Shown here piece after piece: positions 1 through 11,900 of a DNA stretch of 64,000 nucleotides. Made by a program: the position numbers and the translations under genes. Position 1 is the first letter of the stretch, and each line of letters opens with the position of its first letter. Under the pieces are notes generated by a model. It saw only the letters and a program-made list of their open reading frames with translations. It did no database searches and was not told where the DNA came from. The stretch is from Liolophura sinensis (taxonomy: Eukaryota > Mollusca > Polyplacophora > Chitonida > Chitonidae): the NCBI RefSeq assembly GCF_032854445.1, contig NC_088300.1, positions 51,622,984 through 51,686,983 of the forward strand, read 5' to 3'.

Positions 1-261
1 CAAACCAGATGATGGACTTCTTAACATGGCCAATAAAATAATCTGTCAGTCTCTGTTCGACCAAGACAATAAAACTGTAGTTTTGAAAGCTACATTCTTT
101 AGAGTTACTAGTCTTGCTTAACCAGTTCCCTGTTAAGCTTATGCAAACAGTCTTTTTGCCTTTCCTGCCAAGAGGTACTGCTTCCTTTTCTGTACGTTTT
201 CTACATCATTCCAGACGTTACCAGGCACATCCTGATTTCCTGCTCCAGTTTTCTTCACTGA
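1..261 (-). other. THOC3: THOC3 3' UTR (partial)
   Basis: Sequence downstream of the THOC3 stop codon on the minus strand. I see neither AATAAA nor ATTAAA on the minus strand here, so the UTR and the cleavage site probably lie beyond the left edge of the window. No repeat or ORF of note. Confidence 0.55.
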
Positions 262-3200
262 TCAAGGATCAGAAGGAAGTCCAAATATCTTCACGGTTCC
301 TGCATCACGATCTCGGTCTCTGTCTCTCTGTTTATCATCACATGCAAAGGCTAGCAGGTGCTGCTTGGGGTGCCAAGCCACGGTGAATGTGGGGGACTCA
401 CACGGCACTTCAGCTATTTTCTCACCTGAGGGTGGGAAAATGTGAATACCTGTACATTAAATTGTTAACTACTGCTCTGAGATTTGCAAATTCCAAAACA
501 CAGACTGGAAAATTTCAGCATTTGTATATAACAATAACCTAGATAACCTGGTATCAGGGAGCAAAGAAGAATATTCATAGAGACATTAACTTGATAGCAC
601 AGTGTTGTAGAAACTGCTCACCCACATATGGGTTCATACACATCAAATTTACACACTCATATTTCGTTTGTAAAATTGAGTTTAAAACTCAACTTTGTGG
701 TTGGTAAAAAAATCAACAGAATTATAACTATACTCAATTTGGGTGAGAAAATCGGAATCTTCAAAGTGTGGCACATTATTTTCTCTCATTTCCTTTCACA
801 AAATCAATTCTTTTTGAAAGGCAGCCCGTGAATCATAGTTGTCACTCTTCTCGTCGTTGTTGTATTAAAAATAGGAACATTTGCCTGGTTCTGAGGATAC
901 AAACGACAATAACTTTCGGCACAGACACAGAAACTAAAGTATTTCGTGTAAACTAAGTATTTACTGGGTCTCTGAACAACTTGGCAGGAAATTATCTTGA
1001 TTTGTGAAAGGAACATTTGATGTCGATGAAATGGCTTCAAGTCCTGTTGCTGGGTGTTTGACAGGCCTTGATATGTAAACCAGAGATGTTCATGGTACAA
1101 GAACTAGAGGGCAATTAGTACTGGTTGCCATGAATGTGTGTAACATGGACAAGTGTACATATATTTGCTCACCAGTCTCTACTTCAGCTATGTCTATCAC
1201 CAGATCCTCAGAGGCAGAGGCCAGCATCTTGCCATCATGACTGAAGCTGAGAGTCCGAACAGGCCATTCTAACCTGGAGGTAGATTAACAATAATGCAAT
1301 GTGATGGTCATTACCTTATACATGAATAGTATTTATTTTGTTAGTTGATCAGCTAGGGTAAGCAGGTGCTGGACTCAAACACATGACCTCAGCGCTTCAA
1401 ACATCTGAACCAAAGCCTCTGAAGAACCTGTACATTTAGTATGATTCACAGCATACAAACACAATGTGCCTTATTGGTTAACGCCCCGCTCAAAAACATT
1501 TCTCTTTCACAAAGACGGTGGAAATTAGCAGTGCCCTGGAGTAACCACTGTACCTAACTAATATAAGGATGCAGCTGATCCAGTTTTTATTTCTCTCTAT
1601 TTGATTGGGGTATAATTCCGGACTCGCACATTTCTCCCCCTACATGACAGCAGTCAGCTTTATGGGTGGAGGAGATGCAGAGAATATCACAGCCTTTGGC
1701 AAGTAACTGACAACCATTTTTGCAGTGACATACACATATATGTGATCCTGAGGTAAGGCTAGTCATCTCCTGCAAACTCCATAAAAGACTAGCTGAGCTT
1801 GGTCCACCACCAAGACCCAGAGACAAAAGCGTCAAATATCAACCTTGCTGAATAACCTTGCTCTGATTGAAACAGCAGTTTGCCTTGTTCAGCATTTTAC
1901 AAGTGACACATTTTACTTAATTCTGATTGATTCATCCACCTTATAGGCTAGGGATATTCAGAAGGTTTTTTTGTGAGGCTGGATTAATTTCTTTTCAGAA
2001 AAAATTTTAAAGCCTTCATGTGCTTCTGAAAGTGCATTTTTAGATACCAAACTTTAGGTGAAATCTCTCTCATCAAACGTTCATGGACTAAACTGAGTCA
2101 TCGTAGGCCATTTTCCTCTGCGGGATTGTGCAGTTGTTAATCAGTATTTACAAGTTACCTGGAAAAAGTCCGCACACAAATCAATTCTGACACATCCCAC
2201 AGACTGACAAGGGCATCAGCACTTCCTGTCGCAAAGTAGCGCCCCGTGGGATCAAACTCTATACATATACAGTTGGCTGGATGAGCATTGAGGACGGCTT
2301 GTAACTTGAGGTCTGGATAGCTGGAAAAAGAGAAAGTCTAAACATTCAATCATCACAAGGCATTTCATTTCCTAATCTGACGATGTTAATTATACTGGAG
2401 ACTTCACCAGGATTCTGATTTATGTCTTTGTTTCATTAAATTGTGGTTGGGTGTAATTTTGCTCTCACCATTTATTACTGTGCATGTGTCTTTGATGTAT
2501 TTATTTATTTCATTGGTGTTTTACGCCGTACTCAAAAATATTTCACTTACATGACACCAGCCAGTATCATGGTGGGAAGAAACCAGGCAGAGCTTGCAGG
2601 AAACCAGACTATCCACAGGTTGCTGACAGACCTTCCCACATACAGCTGGAGAGGAAGCCAGCATAAGCTGGACTCAAATCTCTTTCAAGAAGGATCTACT
2701 GAACTCAGTCTACTTACATAGCCAAGGTCTAACTGGTACTTCATGCCATACCTATTCCATGTCATACTTACTTCACTTCATTACTCTTAGCTGCCCCACT
2801 ACCCCTACCTAGTTGTCATGTGGGCGTAGGTGTGAACCCCATTGGTGAAATGCCTTGTTGTTTCAAGTGTAGCACTCTAAACCCCTCTGACATCAAGATT
2901 GCAGTGGCTCAATGAAGAACATACCTTAGTATATGGATGGTGCCTTGACCACTGGTCAGAAAAAACAAATCCCCTTCGTTGTTCCACGAAATCTCGTTCA
3001 CTTCAAACTTGAACTGTTCATCACCTTTTGATCGATGTGATTTAGTGTCGATGAATGTGACAAGGTCATCTTTGTTGCCCACAGCAATAGTGCTGCCATC
3101 TGGTGACCAACAGATGTTGATGTTTTCTCCTGTGACAAGAACATAAATAGTCATAAATTTCCGAACCATTAAACCAAAACTCTACATACATATGATTCCC

Positions 3201-4788
3201 ATTGGTAATAAAAAATTACATGCAGATGATTTCCACAACAGAACACAATAGTCAAATTTGTCTACAAAAATCAATTTACCCCACATTCTGATCATATTTA
3301 ATGTGACACGTTTTCCTCTCCATATCACTAAACCACATACATAGCTGGCATCTACCAATGGGAATCAGTTTTCAAGCCAATTACATGTATCAGAAGGGTA
3401 GTACTGTTTGTAGTAGAGCCAGCTGTAAGACCAGTTGGTTTGTAGTACAGCCAACTAGTCTTACAGCTGGCCCCTATTATTTGAGGTAGGCCCATTTGTT
3501 TAAGTCTTGAAATAAGGTGGTTTACATTGTGAATCTCTGGTGCTTTGAAAAAGTCTGTCACACTAACAGCCAAGTACAGAAAAAATATTTAGTTTTCATT
3601 TAGTTTTCCCCTAGGTTCAGTGCAAAAAGAGTAGGCTGTAATCCCATGGGTTGGTTGTTCAACTCCAACAAAGATAAAACATTTACCTGACCACCCATCA
3701 CCCATACTTCTACATGTGACTCACCTTTGGTGTTGATGGTAGAGACAGAGCGATTCGAGCGAGCGTCCCAGATCCTAACTGTCTTGTCCCCACTGGCTGT
3801 GGCTAACAGATCTGGATGAGTGGGATGCCAGCACAGCTGGTCCACGCTGTCCCCATGGCCACGGAAGGTCAGGTCTTTCACCTTAGGCAGAAAAATAAGT
3901 GTTTAAACCAAAGTAATATTTCATCTCTAATTTTTACAGATGAAGTGTGTTTCAAATTAATTTTGTCTGTCAGATGAATGCCCATATTAGGTACGGATTA
4001 TTTGGACATGCCAAGTGCGGGTTCAAACCTGAGCTTGGGCATGGAATTTACACATTTTCCTGCTCTCAATGTTCAAGGAGCCTTGGTGATATTAATATGT
4101 ATTGGATGATGCTCATGTGGTCTTTCTTGGTGAGACTTTTCGATTAACTAGACCAAACTACACCAGCCGCTAGTTACAGTCTGTGCTAAATGATCCCTCT
4201 CCTTATTTATCATTCTGACATTTACCTTGTCAGTCAAAACAATAAATATCAGAAATAAAATATGATACATCTGATGTTGTTGAATTAGGTTAGGTCGGGC
4301 AGGTATGTACAAGAATGCTAGCACACTAGATTTATCACAAGTAAGGAGGAAACCAGACAGAATTGGTCGGCAGGCACACTGTGATTTTCATGGGGAGAGC
4401 CAGCATCTATAACGAACTCAGTACTGTAGACCTTGTACTGTAGATGCACGGTATATAACCCAGCCGGGTGTTTAGTCCCAAGACCATGTAAATGTCAGAA
4501 CAAAAAAAAAACAAAGAAGTCAGACATTTGGCTTTCTGAGTTATCTTTAATTATGTACGATGTAGCGAAAACTGAGCGCTGTATGGAACTGAGCAGGTGA
4601 CAAGCACTTACATATCTGTCTTTGTCTTGCACAAATATGATAACTGTTTTGTCAAAGGAGCCTGAGGCGAGTTTCCGGCCATCACAGCTCCAAGCCACGG
4701 AATGTACTTTAGAAGAATGACCCTGCAGTTCTCTGGTTCGACCGTTACTCGCAAAATAAGATTTCATGCTTTCCCCGTAAGTCGCCAT
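262..4788 (-). CDS. THOC3: THO complex subunit 3 (WD40 protein), six exons
   Basis: Scaffold-like WD40 subunit of the THO core of TREX, which couples transcription and splicing to nuclear mRNA export. Coding exons: 4788-4612, 3881-3725, 3129-2925, 2320-2159, 1273-1173, 425-262 (177+157+205+162+101+164 = 966 nt, 321 aa). Every junction is GT-AG and in phase. The ATG at 4788 is chosen because it has a G at -3 and +4, and the frame further upstream offers only a GTG. Seven WD-type blades can be followed: about residues 23-52, 67-98 (ends VRIWD), 113-142, 150-185, 186-227 (VSLWDV), 234-268 and 276-318. Diagnostic stretches such as GHGDSVDQLCWHP and KFEVNEISWNN match vertebrate THOC3 as I remember it. 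The protein is about 30 residues shorter than human, mainly at the N terminus. Oddity: residues 306-312 form an RDRDRDRD-like run just before the last strand. Confidence 0.96.
1355..1765 (-). repeat. Degraded SINE A remnants in THOC3 intron 4
   Basis: Three decayed pieces in minus orientation. At 1360-1425 the complement reads like a tRNA-derived head with a B-box-like GTTTGAGTCC. At 1475-1530 there is TTAACGCCCCGCTCAAAAACATTT, cut here to its SINE-tail character. At 1588-1760 a TTTGATTGGGGTATAATT start leads into a CAGTCAGCTTTATGGGTGG core resembling the family A 3' end. They are too diverged to set boundaries or count insertions. Confidence 0.4.
2493..2695 (-). repeat. SINE A (MetaSINE-like) in THOC3 intron 3
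   Basis: Minus-oriented copy, so in the sense direction of THOC3. From the left: TTTA-type tail (2498-2510), CATTGGTGTTTTACGCCGTA 3' end, then the core with CAGTATCATGGTGGGAAGAA and GGTTGCTGACAGACCTTCCC, up to the region next to the tRNA-like head (AGCTGGACTCAAAT). The head itself is missing or decayed. Moderate divergence from the near-complete copy at 56304-56563. Confidence 0.85.
3193..3367. repeat. MITE-like element with 15-bp terminal inverted repeats
   Basis: TGATTCCCATTGGTA at 3193-3207 is repeated as its exact reverse complement at 3353-3367, enclosing 145 bp of AT-rich noncoding sequence in THOC3 intron 2. A perfect 15-bp inverted pair at this spacing is unlikely by chance. No target duplication is evident. 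It sits about 60 bp from the acceptor of THOC3 exon 3 (3130). Confidence 0.5.
3418..3471. repeat. Short hairpin, 21-bp stem and 12-nt loop
   Basis: The left arm 3418-3438 (GCCAGCTGTAAGACCAGTTGG starts it) pairs with 3451-3471 with a single mismatch around a 12-nt loop. A partial direct repeat (TTTGTAGTA...AGCCA) overlaps it at 3407-3422 and 3439-3455. It lies in THOC3 intron 2, so it would be transcribed. The stem is shorter than that of a typical animal pre-miRNA. Confidence 0.55.
4015..4060 (+). repeat. tRNA-like B-box remnant
   Basis: GGGTTCAAACC at about 4019-4029 is a good Pol III B box, as seen in tRNA-derived SINE heads. The surrounding sequence does not fold as a tRNA and lacks a clear A box. 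Probably an old SINE head in THOC3 intron 1. Confidence 0.25.
4318..4425 (-). repeat. Diverged SINE A core in THOC3 intron 1
   Basis: AAGTAAGGAGGAAACCAGAC, then TCGGCAGGCACACTGTG and GAGAGCCAGCATCTATAACG, follow the order of the family A core (GGTGGGAGGAAACC ... GGAAGCCAGCATGAGCTGGA) on the minus strand. The tail is missing. Confidence 0.4.
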
Positions 4789-4857
4789 GTCGGTTGTGTA
4801 TAAAACACTTTGATGGGCCACGATTTGGTCGAAAGTAGATGGCGAAAACGGACTTGC

Positions 4858-4888
4858 AATATCCCTAATAGTGTTACGTAGGGATATT
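4858..4888. promoter_or_regulatory. Palindrome upstream of the THOC3 start
   Basis: AATATCCCTA (4858-4867) and TAGGGATATT (4879-4888) form a perfect 10-bp inverted repeat around an 11-bp centre that contains TTACGTA, a bZIP/CRE-type core. It lies 70-100 bp upstream of the THOC3 ATG, where a promoter or 5' UTR is expected. A regulatory role is inferred from position and symmetry only; no TATA box was recognised. Confidence 0.35.
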
Positions 4889-5318
4889 TAACGTACATCC
4901 TTTATCCAGAAACAACACCCACTACGAGTACACCATTTTGGCTTACATAGGCCAGCACTATAGCGTAGCTCTCAAATGCAAGAACAATCAAATAACTCTT
5001 CCTTTCCACTCAGGTTAAAACCTGTCAGTTCACCTAAATAGTGTTAATCAAACATCCCACACTCTGACCAAGAATGGCTGTTGATGTTTGTAAATAACAA
5101 GCCACGAGGTAATCACTAACAAATTTTATCTGATTTTTTGTCTTCACATATGAAAGAAAAACTTCTGGTACCATTTATGCCCCTTTTAAAGTTGATTTTG
5201 AAGAATTAATAAATTACATTGACTGGGTTGGATAATTACAGGCCTCCACAAAGACTATAATTTTATCAGTCTACACAGACTAATGTCCTCAGAATACATG
5301 CCGTAAGGTTGCAACATG
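4889..5318. other. Spacer upstream of THOC3, nothing recognised
   Basis: AT-rich DNA with no coding frame and no repeat that I can place. It should contain the distal THOC3 promoter. Confidence 0.5.
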
Positions 5319-5496
5319 AATCTGTATCTTAGATATGACCTAGGGTCAATTTCATGAAGCATACTTTAGAGATAAGTAGCCCTTGGCTAAAGAGTAATTC
5401 AGATCTCCACAATATACACTGTCACAGTAGTCAAGGGATTAGTTAACTAACTGTGCTTCATGAAACTGACCCTAGGTCATATCTAAGATACAGATT
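5319..5496. mobile_element. 178-bp foldback (MITE-like) element
   Basis: The left arm 5319-5361 starts AATCTGTATCTTAGATATGA. It is the reverse complement of 5454-5496 over about 42 bp with one A/G difference, and weaker pairing continues inward (CCCTTGGCTA against AGTCAAGGG). The whole unit would fold into one long hairpin. The arms contain CCTAGGGTCA and TTTCATGAAGC. There is no coding capacity and no clear target duplication, and the superfamily is not known. Confidence 0.75.
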
Positions 5497-6242
5497 AATT
5501 CTGCAAGCTTCTGACATTAACCTGTGCAGACTGATAGAAATCTTACCATTTTAATCCCACACGTGACAATACATTTACATGTACTTAGTTGATACAAGTG
5601 AGTAAATCAGCTGTATTGTGAGCATCTTTCTAATACACCCATATAAGTGCATATTAATGAACTCCCTTGTTACACACAAAACACTGAAACCATATATATG
5701 TTATGAAAAACTGGTTTTATTTTGCTCTTTCGTAAGACTTCATAATCTGGTCCCCTTTACCTAAATTTTATGCAAACTGTCATTTATACATCCTCTGATT
5801 TTTGTCGTGTGTTAAAGGGGAAAATAAAAATTTGCATAAAAAACCAAGAAAAGGAGATATGGCAATCAACCCTGCTCTAAGTGGCTATGGGTGAGTCTTT
5901 GGATTCTTGTAGTACTGCTACTTAAATGCCCAAACAGCACAAGGGTTAAGGTCTAATTACACCTTTTTTTATACTTGATAAGCAACCATAATTAATGTCA
6001 ACATTTGATTTGTTATAATGGGCATCAAAATAATTTTAGCAAAGCACCTAAGTCACATAGCCTTAGCCAATTAAAACACTGCATTACCACAACGCAACTT
6101 ATTGTGCAAGATAGCTGCCTAGGAGAGAGCAAGCGATGTGATAACAATAATGACAAAGATATGTACAAAAATGCAATGATATACATACAATAATGTTCAG
6201 TTATTTACAGGTATAAAACAACTGTTCAGAGACTAGTGAACA

Positions 6243-6297
<55 letters not shown>

Positions 6298-8244
6298 TGA
6301 TGTAATTCTCTTTTCTTTTCCTATTTTCAGTGCTGGTGCATAGCCTACATTACTGTAGCTAAATGAAATAAAAGATTGCAGAAAACTACCACAATATAAT
6401 GCTGAGTCAAAATTTAAAGGCCTGAGATGAACACACACTGTGTTCTGTGGAATTTTTGTTATTTAGATTACAATGTTAATGTTAACAGTGCAATATAACA
6501 AATGCTGGAAAGCAAATAAGACATCAAGACTGATGAACTCCAAAGATACACTACGCCCCAAAACTTGAGAACATAACTATGTAGATTTTACATCTACATG
6601 TACCTGTCACTTCATCCATCCCCAATTTTTTTCAACATGTCAGCAAGCAATCTTTAACTGACACAATAACAAGCTATCTTAACAAACAATACAAATATCA
6701 AGCACAATTTCTTATTACTGCTATGTAAATATAATGTTTTTCCCATAAAACTGCAACGTACAGGCTTTGGCAATTCATAACTGACAACCTAGAAGAGTCA
6801 GATATTGTGAAGTTTGTAAGTAGGCCTGCCATGTTAACTTGTTCACTTGCGGGGATCATGTGTAATGTGGCTTTATCTGAAAAATAAACCCTTACGTAAA
6901 CTAAACAAAGTAGTCCAGTATGCTTCACATCCAAAAGTGCTCCTTTTAAGACCAACTTAGAGAACCTGGTACAAGTACTCATACATATTGTCAGACATAA
7001 GATACACACTGTACAATGTATGTATACATAACATAAGCATATATATGTGCTACTATGAGCTCATTTAAAACACTTATTGGCACACATTTTCACTTGCAGG
7101 TTTTGTAAGCAAGCTCTCAAATCAGTCTTTTGTATCATCCATACATGACTGAACATATACACCTGTACAATAGGCCTACCAAGAAACTGCGATCCTCTAC
7201 TTCACATCATACTGGTCCTACAAGTTTTATACTTTCATTTTAAAATCACAACGTTTCTGAAGTGACTAGTCCTCAGTAATAAAAAAAAAAGAATTCCAAC
7301 AAGAAATGACAAAATGCCTCCTGACTTTCTCATGTCTTTTTGCCTTCAAAATGATAATGAAGAACATACTGACCAGAATGTCAAATATTTAACAGCTTAC
7401 ATAATGCATGACATAAACATGGCGTATATGTAATTGAAGAAATCTTAACAATGACAGGTCATAATTAAGAAGCACGTATCTGGCTACAAAGTGAATATAA
7501 TATTGGTATATTACAATACATGTATCATGCATACCTATTATTACATATTTAGCTCAACATGTATATATTTAAAAGCAGCGTCAGAAACAGAGATTCTGCG
7601 ATATTACAAAAAACAATACTCATACTTAATGCTAAATTTATATACTACTTCACAAGGTATCAAAGAGTACATGAGTAGATGTAAAGCTTATGGAAAACAA
7701 TGCATTATTCTGAATGGCTGTAAAAACCTAGACTAGAAAACACTGGGAACCTGTCATTAAATAATGAACACATATGTAGTATTTACATAATAAATGCAAC
7801 AGTCATTCTAAAGCGCCATATTATTACAATAAGAGTTTCCTGTGTGCCTTGGTTAACATGTGCCATGGGAACTCAACATTACACACTGACTCATCTTGTA
7901 GTCATGTTTTCACATTTCACTGACTGAATACACCGATGCATGCTCAACAAAATTTCACTTTTACCAGTAACCAACAGAGGTCTGTTAAGTTTTACTTCTC
8001 TAATCTATTGTCAAACTGCATAAATACTCGCTAACGTCTGCTTTGACAGCATCCCTTCCCCATTACCATGTCGAGTACCAATTCAGTTGTAAGGAGACAA
8101 CTCAGGACAAACGACATACTTGTGAGTTGTGTGAATCATTAATACAGGTTTACCAGTATTTAAACAGGGGTGATCAGATGTTTCAGATGGCTGAGACACA
8201 CGTACATGTGCAAAATCGTTTCAATTATTATTAAAATACACATA
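5497..8244 (-). other. THOC3-KANSL3 spacer or long KANSL3 3' UTR
   Basis: AT-rich, without coding frames. KANSL3 reads leftward into it, so part may be 3' UTR. A minus-strand AATAAA occurs near 5714-5719, as a late candidate poly(A) signal. The only structured sequence is the TA microsatellite at 6246-6295. Confidence 0.4.
6246..6295. repeat. (TA)25 microsatellite
   Basis: Uninterrupted TA/AT dinucleotide run of about 50 bp. Confidence 0.95.
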
Positions 8245-8400
8245 TATTTATTTATTTGATTCTTGTTACTGCCACACTCAAGATTTATTCAGTTATACAT
8301 TGGTGATAAGTTTTATGGGTTGTTAAACCAGGGTGCTTTTGGGAACCACCAACCATAAGTAAGGATGAACTTACTATTGTCATGAGCATTGTGGATTTCA
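8245..8400 (-). repeat. Diverged SINE A in the KANSL3 3' region
   Basis: TTTATTTATTTGATTCTTGT, then GCCACACTCAAGATTTATTC, match the family A tail and 3' end in minus orientation, followed by weakly recognisable core. It supplies a minus-strand AATAAA at 8288-8283 that could act as a KANSL3 poly(A) signal. Confidence 0.45.
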
Positions 8401-8974
8401 AAGGTATGCCACAGTATAATTAAAACCCTGGCTGTACATTATCATAAAATACATGTCTACTGAAATATGGTTACAACCATCGCCAGGGGCTGCACCTCAC
8501 AAATCCTATTTAACCTGTAATACATGTGACAGAACTTCCATGGCCACCAATATCAGAATACATATGCACTGTGAAGCCAAGAAACTTTGGTACGCCATTA
8601 ATCTTACTGGTGGGTGACAACCATTTTCCCACAAAACTGCAGCGACACCAGCTCAACAGCAGGAGCTCAAACTGAACATATGCATTATATGAGAACCACT
8701 TTTCAAGTAGCCATGAGAATATCATATATTCATTACTTATCTTAAAACTAAGTTACAATTTTCTGTACACTTCATCTCTTTCCTTCAGAGCATGTCAGTA
8801 AGTATTTACAGGTTTAATACATACATGTCAGTTAACATACATTAAAATATAGAGCAGACCTTCTGGCAATGAAGATATTTCTCCTTCAAAATTGTTTTAC
8901 GACCCCTTTCCATTTAAAAGGTCTATAAATGCACTGTCTGTATGAACCTATGCTTATGTACAATGTTAAGGTTT
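8401..8974 (-). other. KANSL3: KANSL3 3' UTR (proximal part)
   Basis: Directly downstream of the TGA at 8977-8975. A minus-strand ATTAAA at 8818-8813, about 157 nt after the stop, is the first candidate poly(A) signal, and the AATAAA at 8288-8283 is the next. Which one is used cannot be told from sequence. Confidence 0.5.
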
Positions 8975-11900
8975 TCACAGGTCATACTGTCTGGGAGTAC
9001 GGATTCGTCTTGTGCGAGTGGAGGCCACAGTTGGTAGCACAGGTTTAGACGTGTAAGATGTGACAGCTGTCTGTGATTTACCTGCACCCCGCCCCGAGGG
9101 TGAGGTAGACTTTGGGGAGGACTTGGTCCCTGTGCCCTTAGCCTCTGCTGACACTGATACTGATGTCGTCGTGGTGTTAGCACTGTCCATGGACTCCTGG
9201 GAAGCCACCCCTTGACCTTCAGTTACACTTTCCCCCAGCCCTTGTGCCACCTCGGTAAACTCAGTCAGTGATTCCTCCACAGCAGGGGTAACTTTCACTA
9301 CTCTTGTAGCTGTTGTTCCAGTTGCGGTTGAGGTTGACAGTGGGCTCTTACTGCTGGCTAGTTGAGATTCAAGCAGTGAAGACACCTTGCCCAGTGTCTC
9401 AGTGGTTACAACAACCTTGACTGGTTTGTCTGAACCCTTCTCCGTGGAGGTGACCACTTTCAGTTTGTCCTTTTCAGCGGCAGCTCCAGCCAGCGTGTTC
9501 AGAGGATTGACCAGCGAAGTCTTGCCCTGTGCGAGAAGAGATGCGATGGAGAAGGCACCGGTGGGTTTGGATGCTGAAGGTGAGCTGCCTCCACCCTCAC
9601 GGCCAGCCAATAAGCTCTTGTTCAGAGCAATGTGGAACGTGGTGGCTTTGCCAGACTCAGTAAGCGCCTGGAGTTTGCCCAGGTCCAGCTGATTGTTGGA
9701 GAGGATCTTGGCCTGTGTGATGCTGGTCGTGCCCCGGGACAGTGTAGCAGTCGTTAGAGGGAAGTCGTGAAACTGAAGCTTCTGGATGGCCTGCACTTTC
9801 TCGGTGTCTGCAGGTTGGTTGACGACAGACACCATTGTCCTACCTTTGTACCTTCCACCCCCGCGCACACCCCCTCGTCCCCTAGATGTCGTTCCACCAC
9901 GTCCCCGCCCTGCCACTGCACCCACACCAGCCTGCTGAACTACAATCCCACCCCCAGGCCTTGTTGATGCTTTTAGTCCAGCAGGCTGTACGTATATTGT
10001 CTGATGTGTACTAGTAGACGTTCCTGCTGCGCCTGGACCACTTTGCTGCTCTGATTCACCTACTGACATTTTGGTAGCAGTTGATGTAGCTGTAACAGGA
10101 GTTGTCACCCCTGATCGTGCCAGAGAGCTGAGAAGCTTATGAATCTGAGTAGAGCCTGTCAGCCCGGTCGTCAAATGAACTGTTGACGGCTTTCCAGCAC
10201 TTTTCTGTAATCCATAGAGATTTGTGGTGAGAGAGGCAGGGATAGTGAATGTTAGCGGGTTGGAGGACGCCATGCTGGAAGAGCCTGTTTTGGGTGGGTT
10301 ACCTGCCCCTGCCGACTTAATGCTGACCAGCACAGAGTTGAGGTTAGGCTTGGAGCTGGTTGCAGACGTCTGGGCTGTGAGTTGGGTGTCCTCCTCTGAC
10401 AGTACCTCCATGCTTGTCTCTGCAGCCTGGGAAGGCTCCTCCGCCGGGATCAAGATCTGTGAGGCTTGCCCAGCTGGCTCTCGAGCAGGCTCCAACCCAT
10501 CCACAACATCACCTGCCTCTCGGCCTGACTGTTCCTGTCCACGCTGCCCTGCCTGAGCAGCCACCAGGAGGTGAGGCTCTAAGGGCCGATTCTGTTTCTG
10601 AAGAAGAATGGACAGCTCTGGGGCCCCAGGGACAGAGACTAGAGGTTTGGGAACATCTGGGGAGACATGGGTAGACTTTGCCGGCTCTCTCTGAGGGGTA
10701 GGACCATCAATAGACGAGGCCTTCAACGCTCGTTTTGTAGCCACGTAACCAGTGGGACTCATTGTCTGTCTTCTCTTTGGTGCTGCTCTCCTACCTATGG
10801 AATATAAGACAATTTATTTATTTATTCAATAGTTCTTTAAAACCTTCCTCAAGAATTTTTCACACATTTGAAGGCCAAATCATTTCACCTCTGACAGAGC
10901 TTTCAATACAGGACTGAAAAACAGATTACATATCTGAGGTAGAAACATATCTTTTTGGCGGGAGCAATTCTTTCTTTTTGTAGTAAATTACAAAGGAGTT
11001 GTTACAAAATAGAATGACTAGAACCACATAATGGAACACATGACCTATTCTTCAAAGCTTCAAGAAAATCATTCACCAGATTTAGCTTCTATCTCCTTAG
11101 AAGCAGTCTTGAGGGAAGCAATCTGTGCTGCTGTCAGTGTCTTCCCACTATCACGAGACACACGGGAATTGGTGCGACCAGTTGACGCCCTCCTTGTGGT
11201 AGACTACAAGCAATCCAAACAAATCCAGTAATGAAAGGGAAATACAACTTAGAATTGGTAGCAATGCTACCAAAGAGCTTGCCAATATGAGATACATGAA
11301 TGTAAAACTTCAGCTCAATGGATGAAGAACTGAAATTGTGAATTTGGTAATTTACGGTAATTAATATGCTCACAGAGTATCAGCGATGGAACATCCCCCT
11401 TACATCATTGTGCTTTATATGCATGTAAAACTTCAGGTCAATACATACAATACTTTTTGAGATACCACCCCTAACGTTTTGTTTAACGTTGATTCTAATA
11501 CACAATACACTAGTCAGGAGTTCAGTAGCTTATGGTATTTAATATGCACACACCATACCAACAATGGAATATCCCCCTTGTGCTAGTTTGCTCTACATGT
11601 GTGCAAACCCTGACGCTGATGCCGATAAGGTGGCTTTCATAAATATAGCTACTGATTAATTTAACATAATGCTAATAAAAAACTGTTTTACAATACACTT
11701 TTTAATGTGTGTCTTTACAATAACCTAATTTCCAATAACAATGCACTTCAAACATCTGCAAAGATTTGCTTTAGTTTATCAGGCTGGGTTACTGAACAGA
11801 TGACATCCATTCCTCACCAGACTGGTACCACTAAGCAATACCACAAAAACTCATGAAAGATAGATGTTTTGCATGATATGCTTATCTTCCTAAAATCTTA

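Noticed and set aside
4789-4821. Upstream start for THOC3 adding MAHQSVLYTTD-like residues
   Set aside because: The codon at 4821 is GTG and not ATG; the first ATG with a good context is at 4788.
9387-9692. Plus-strand open frames opposite KANSL3 exon 13
   Set aside because: They are shadows of the long coding exon; the minus frame is supported by splicing and similarity.
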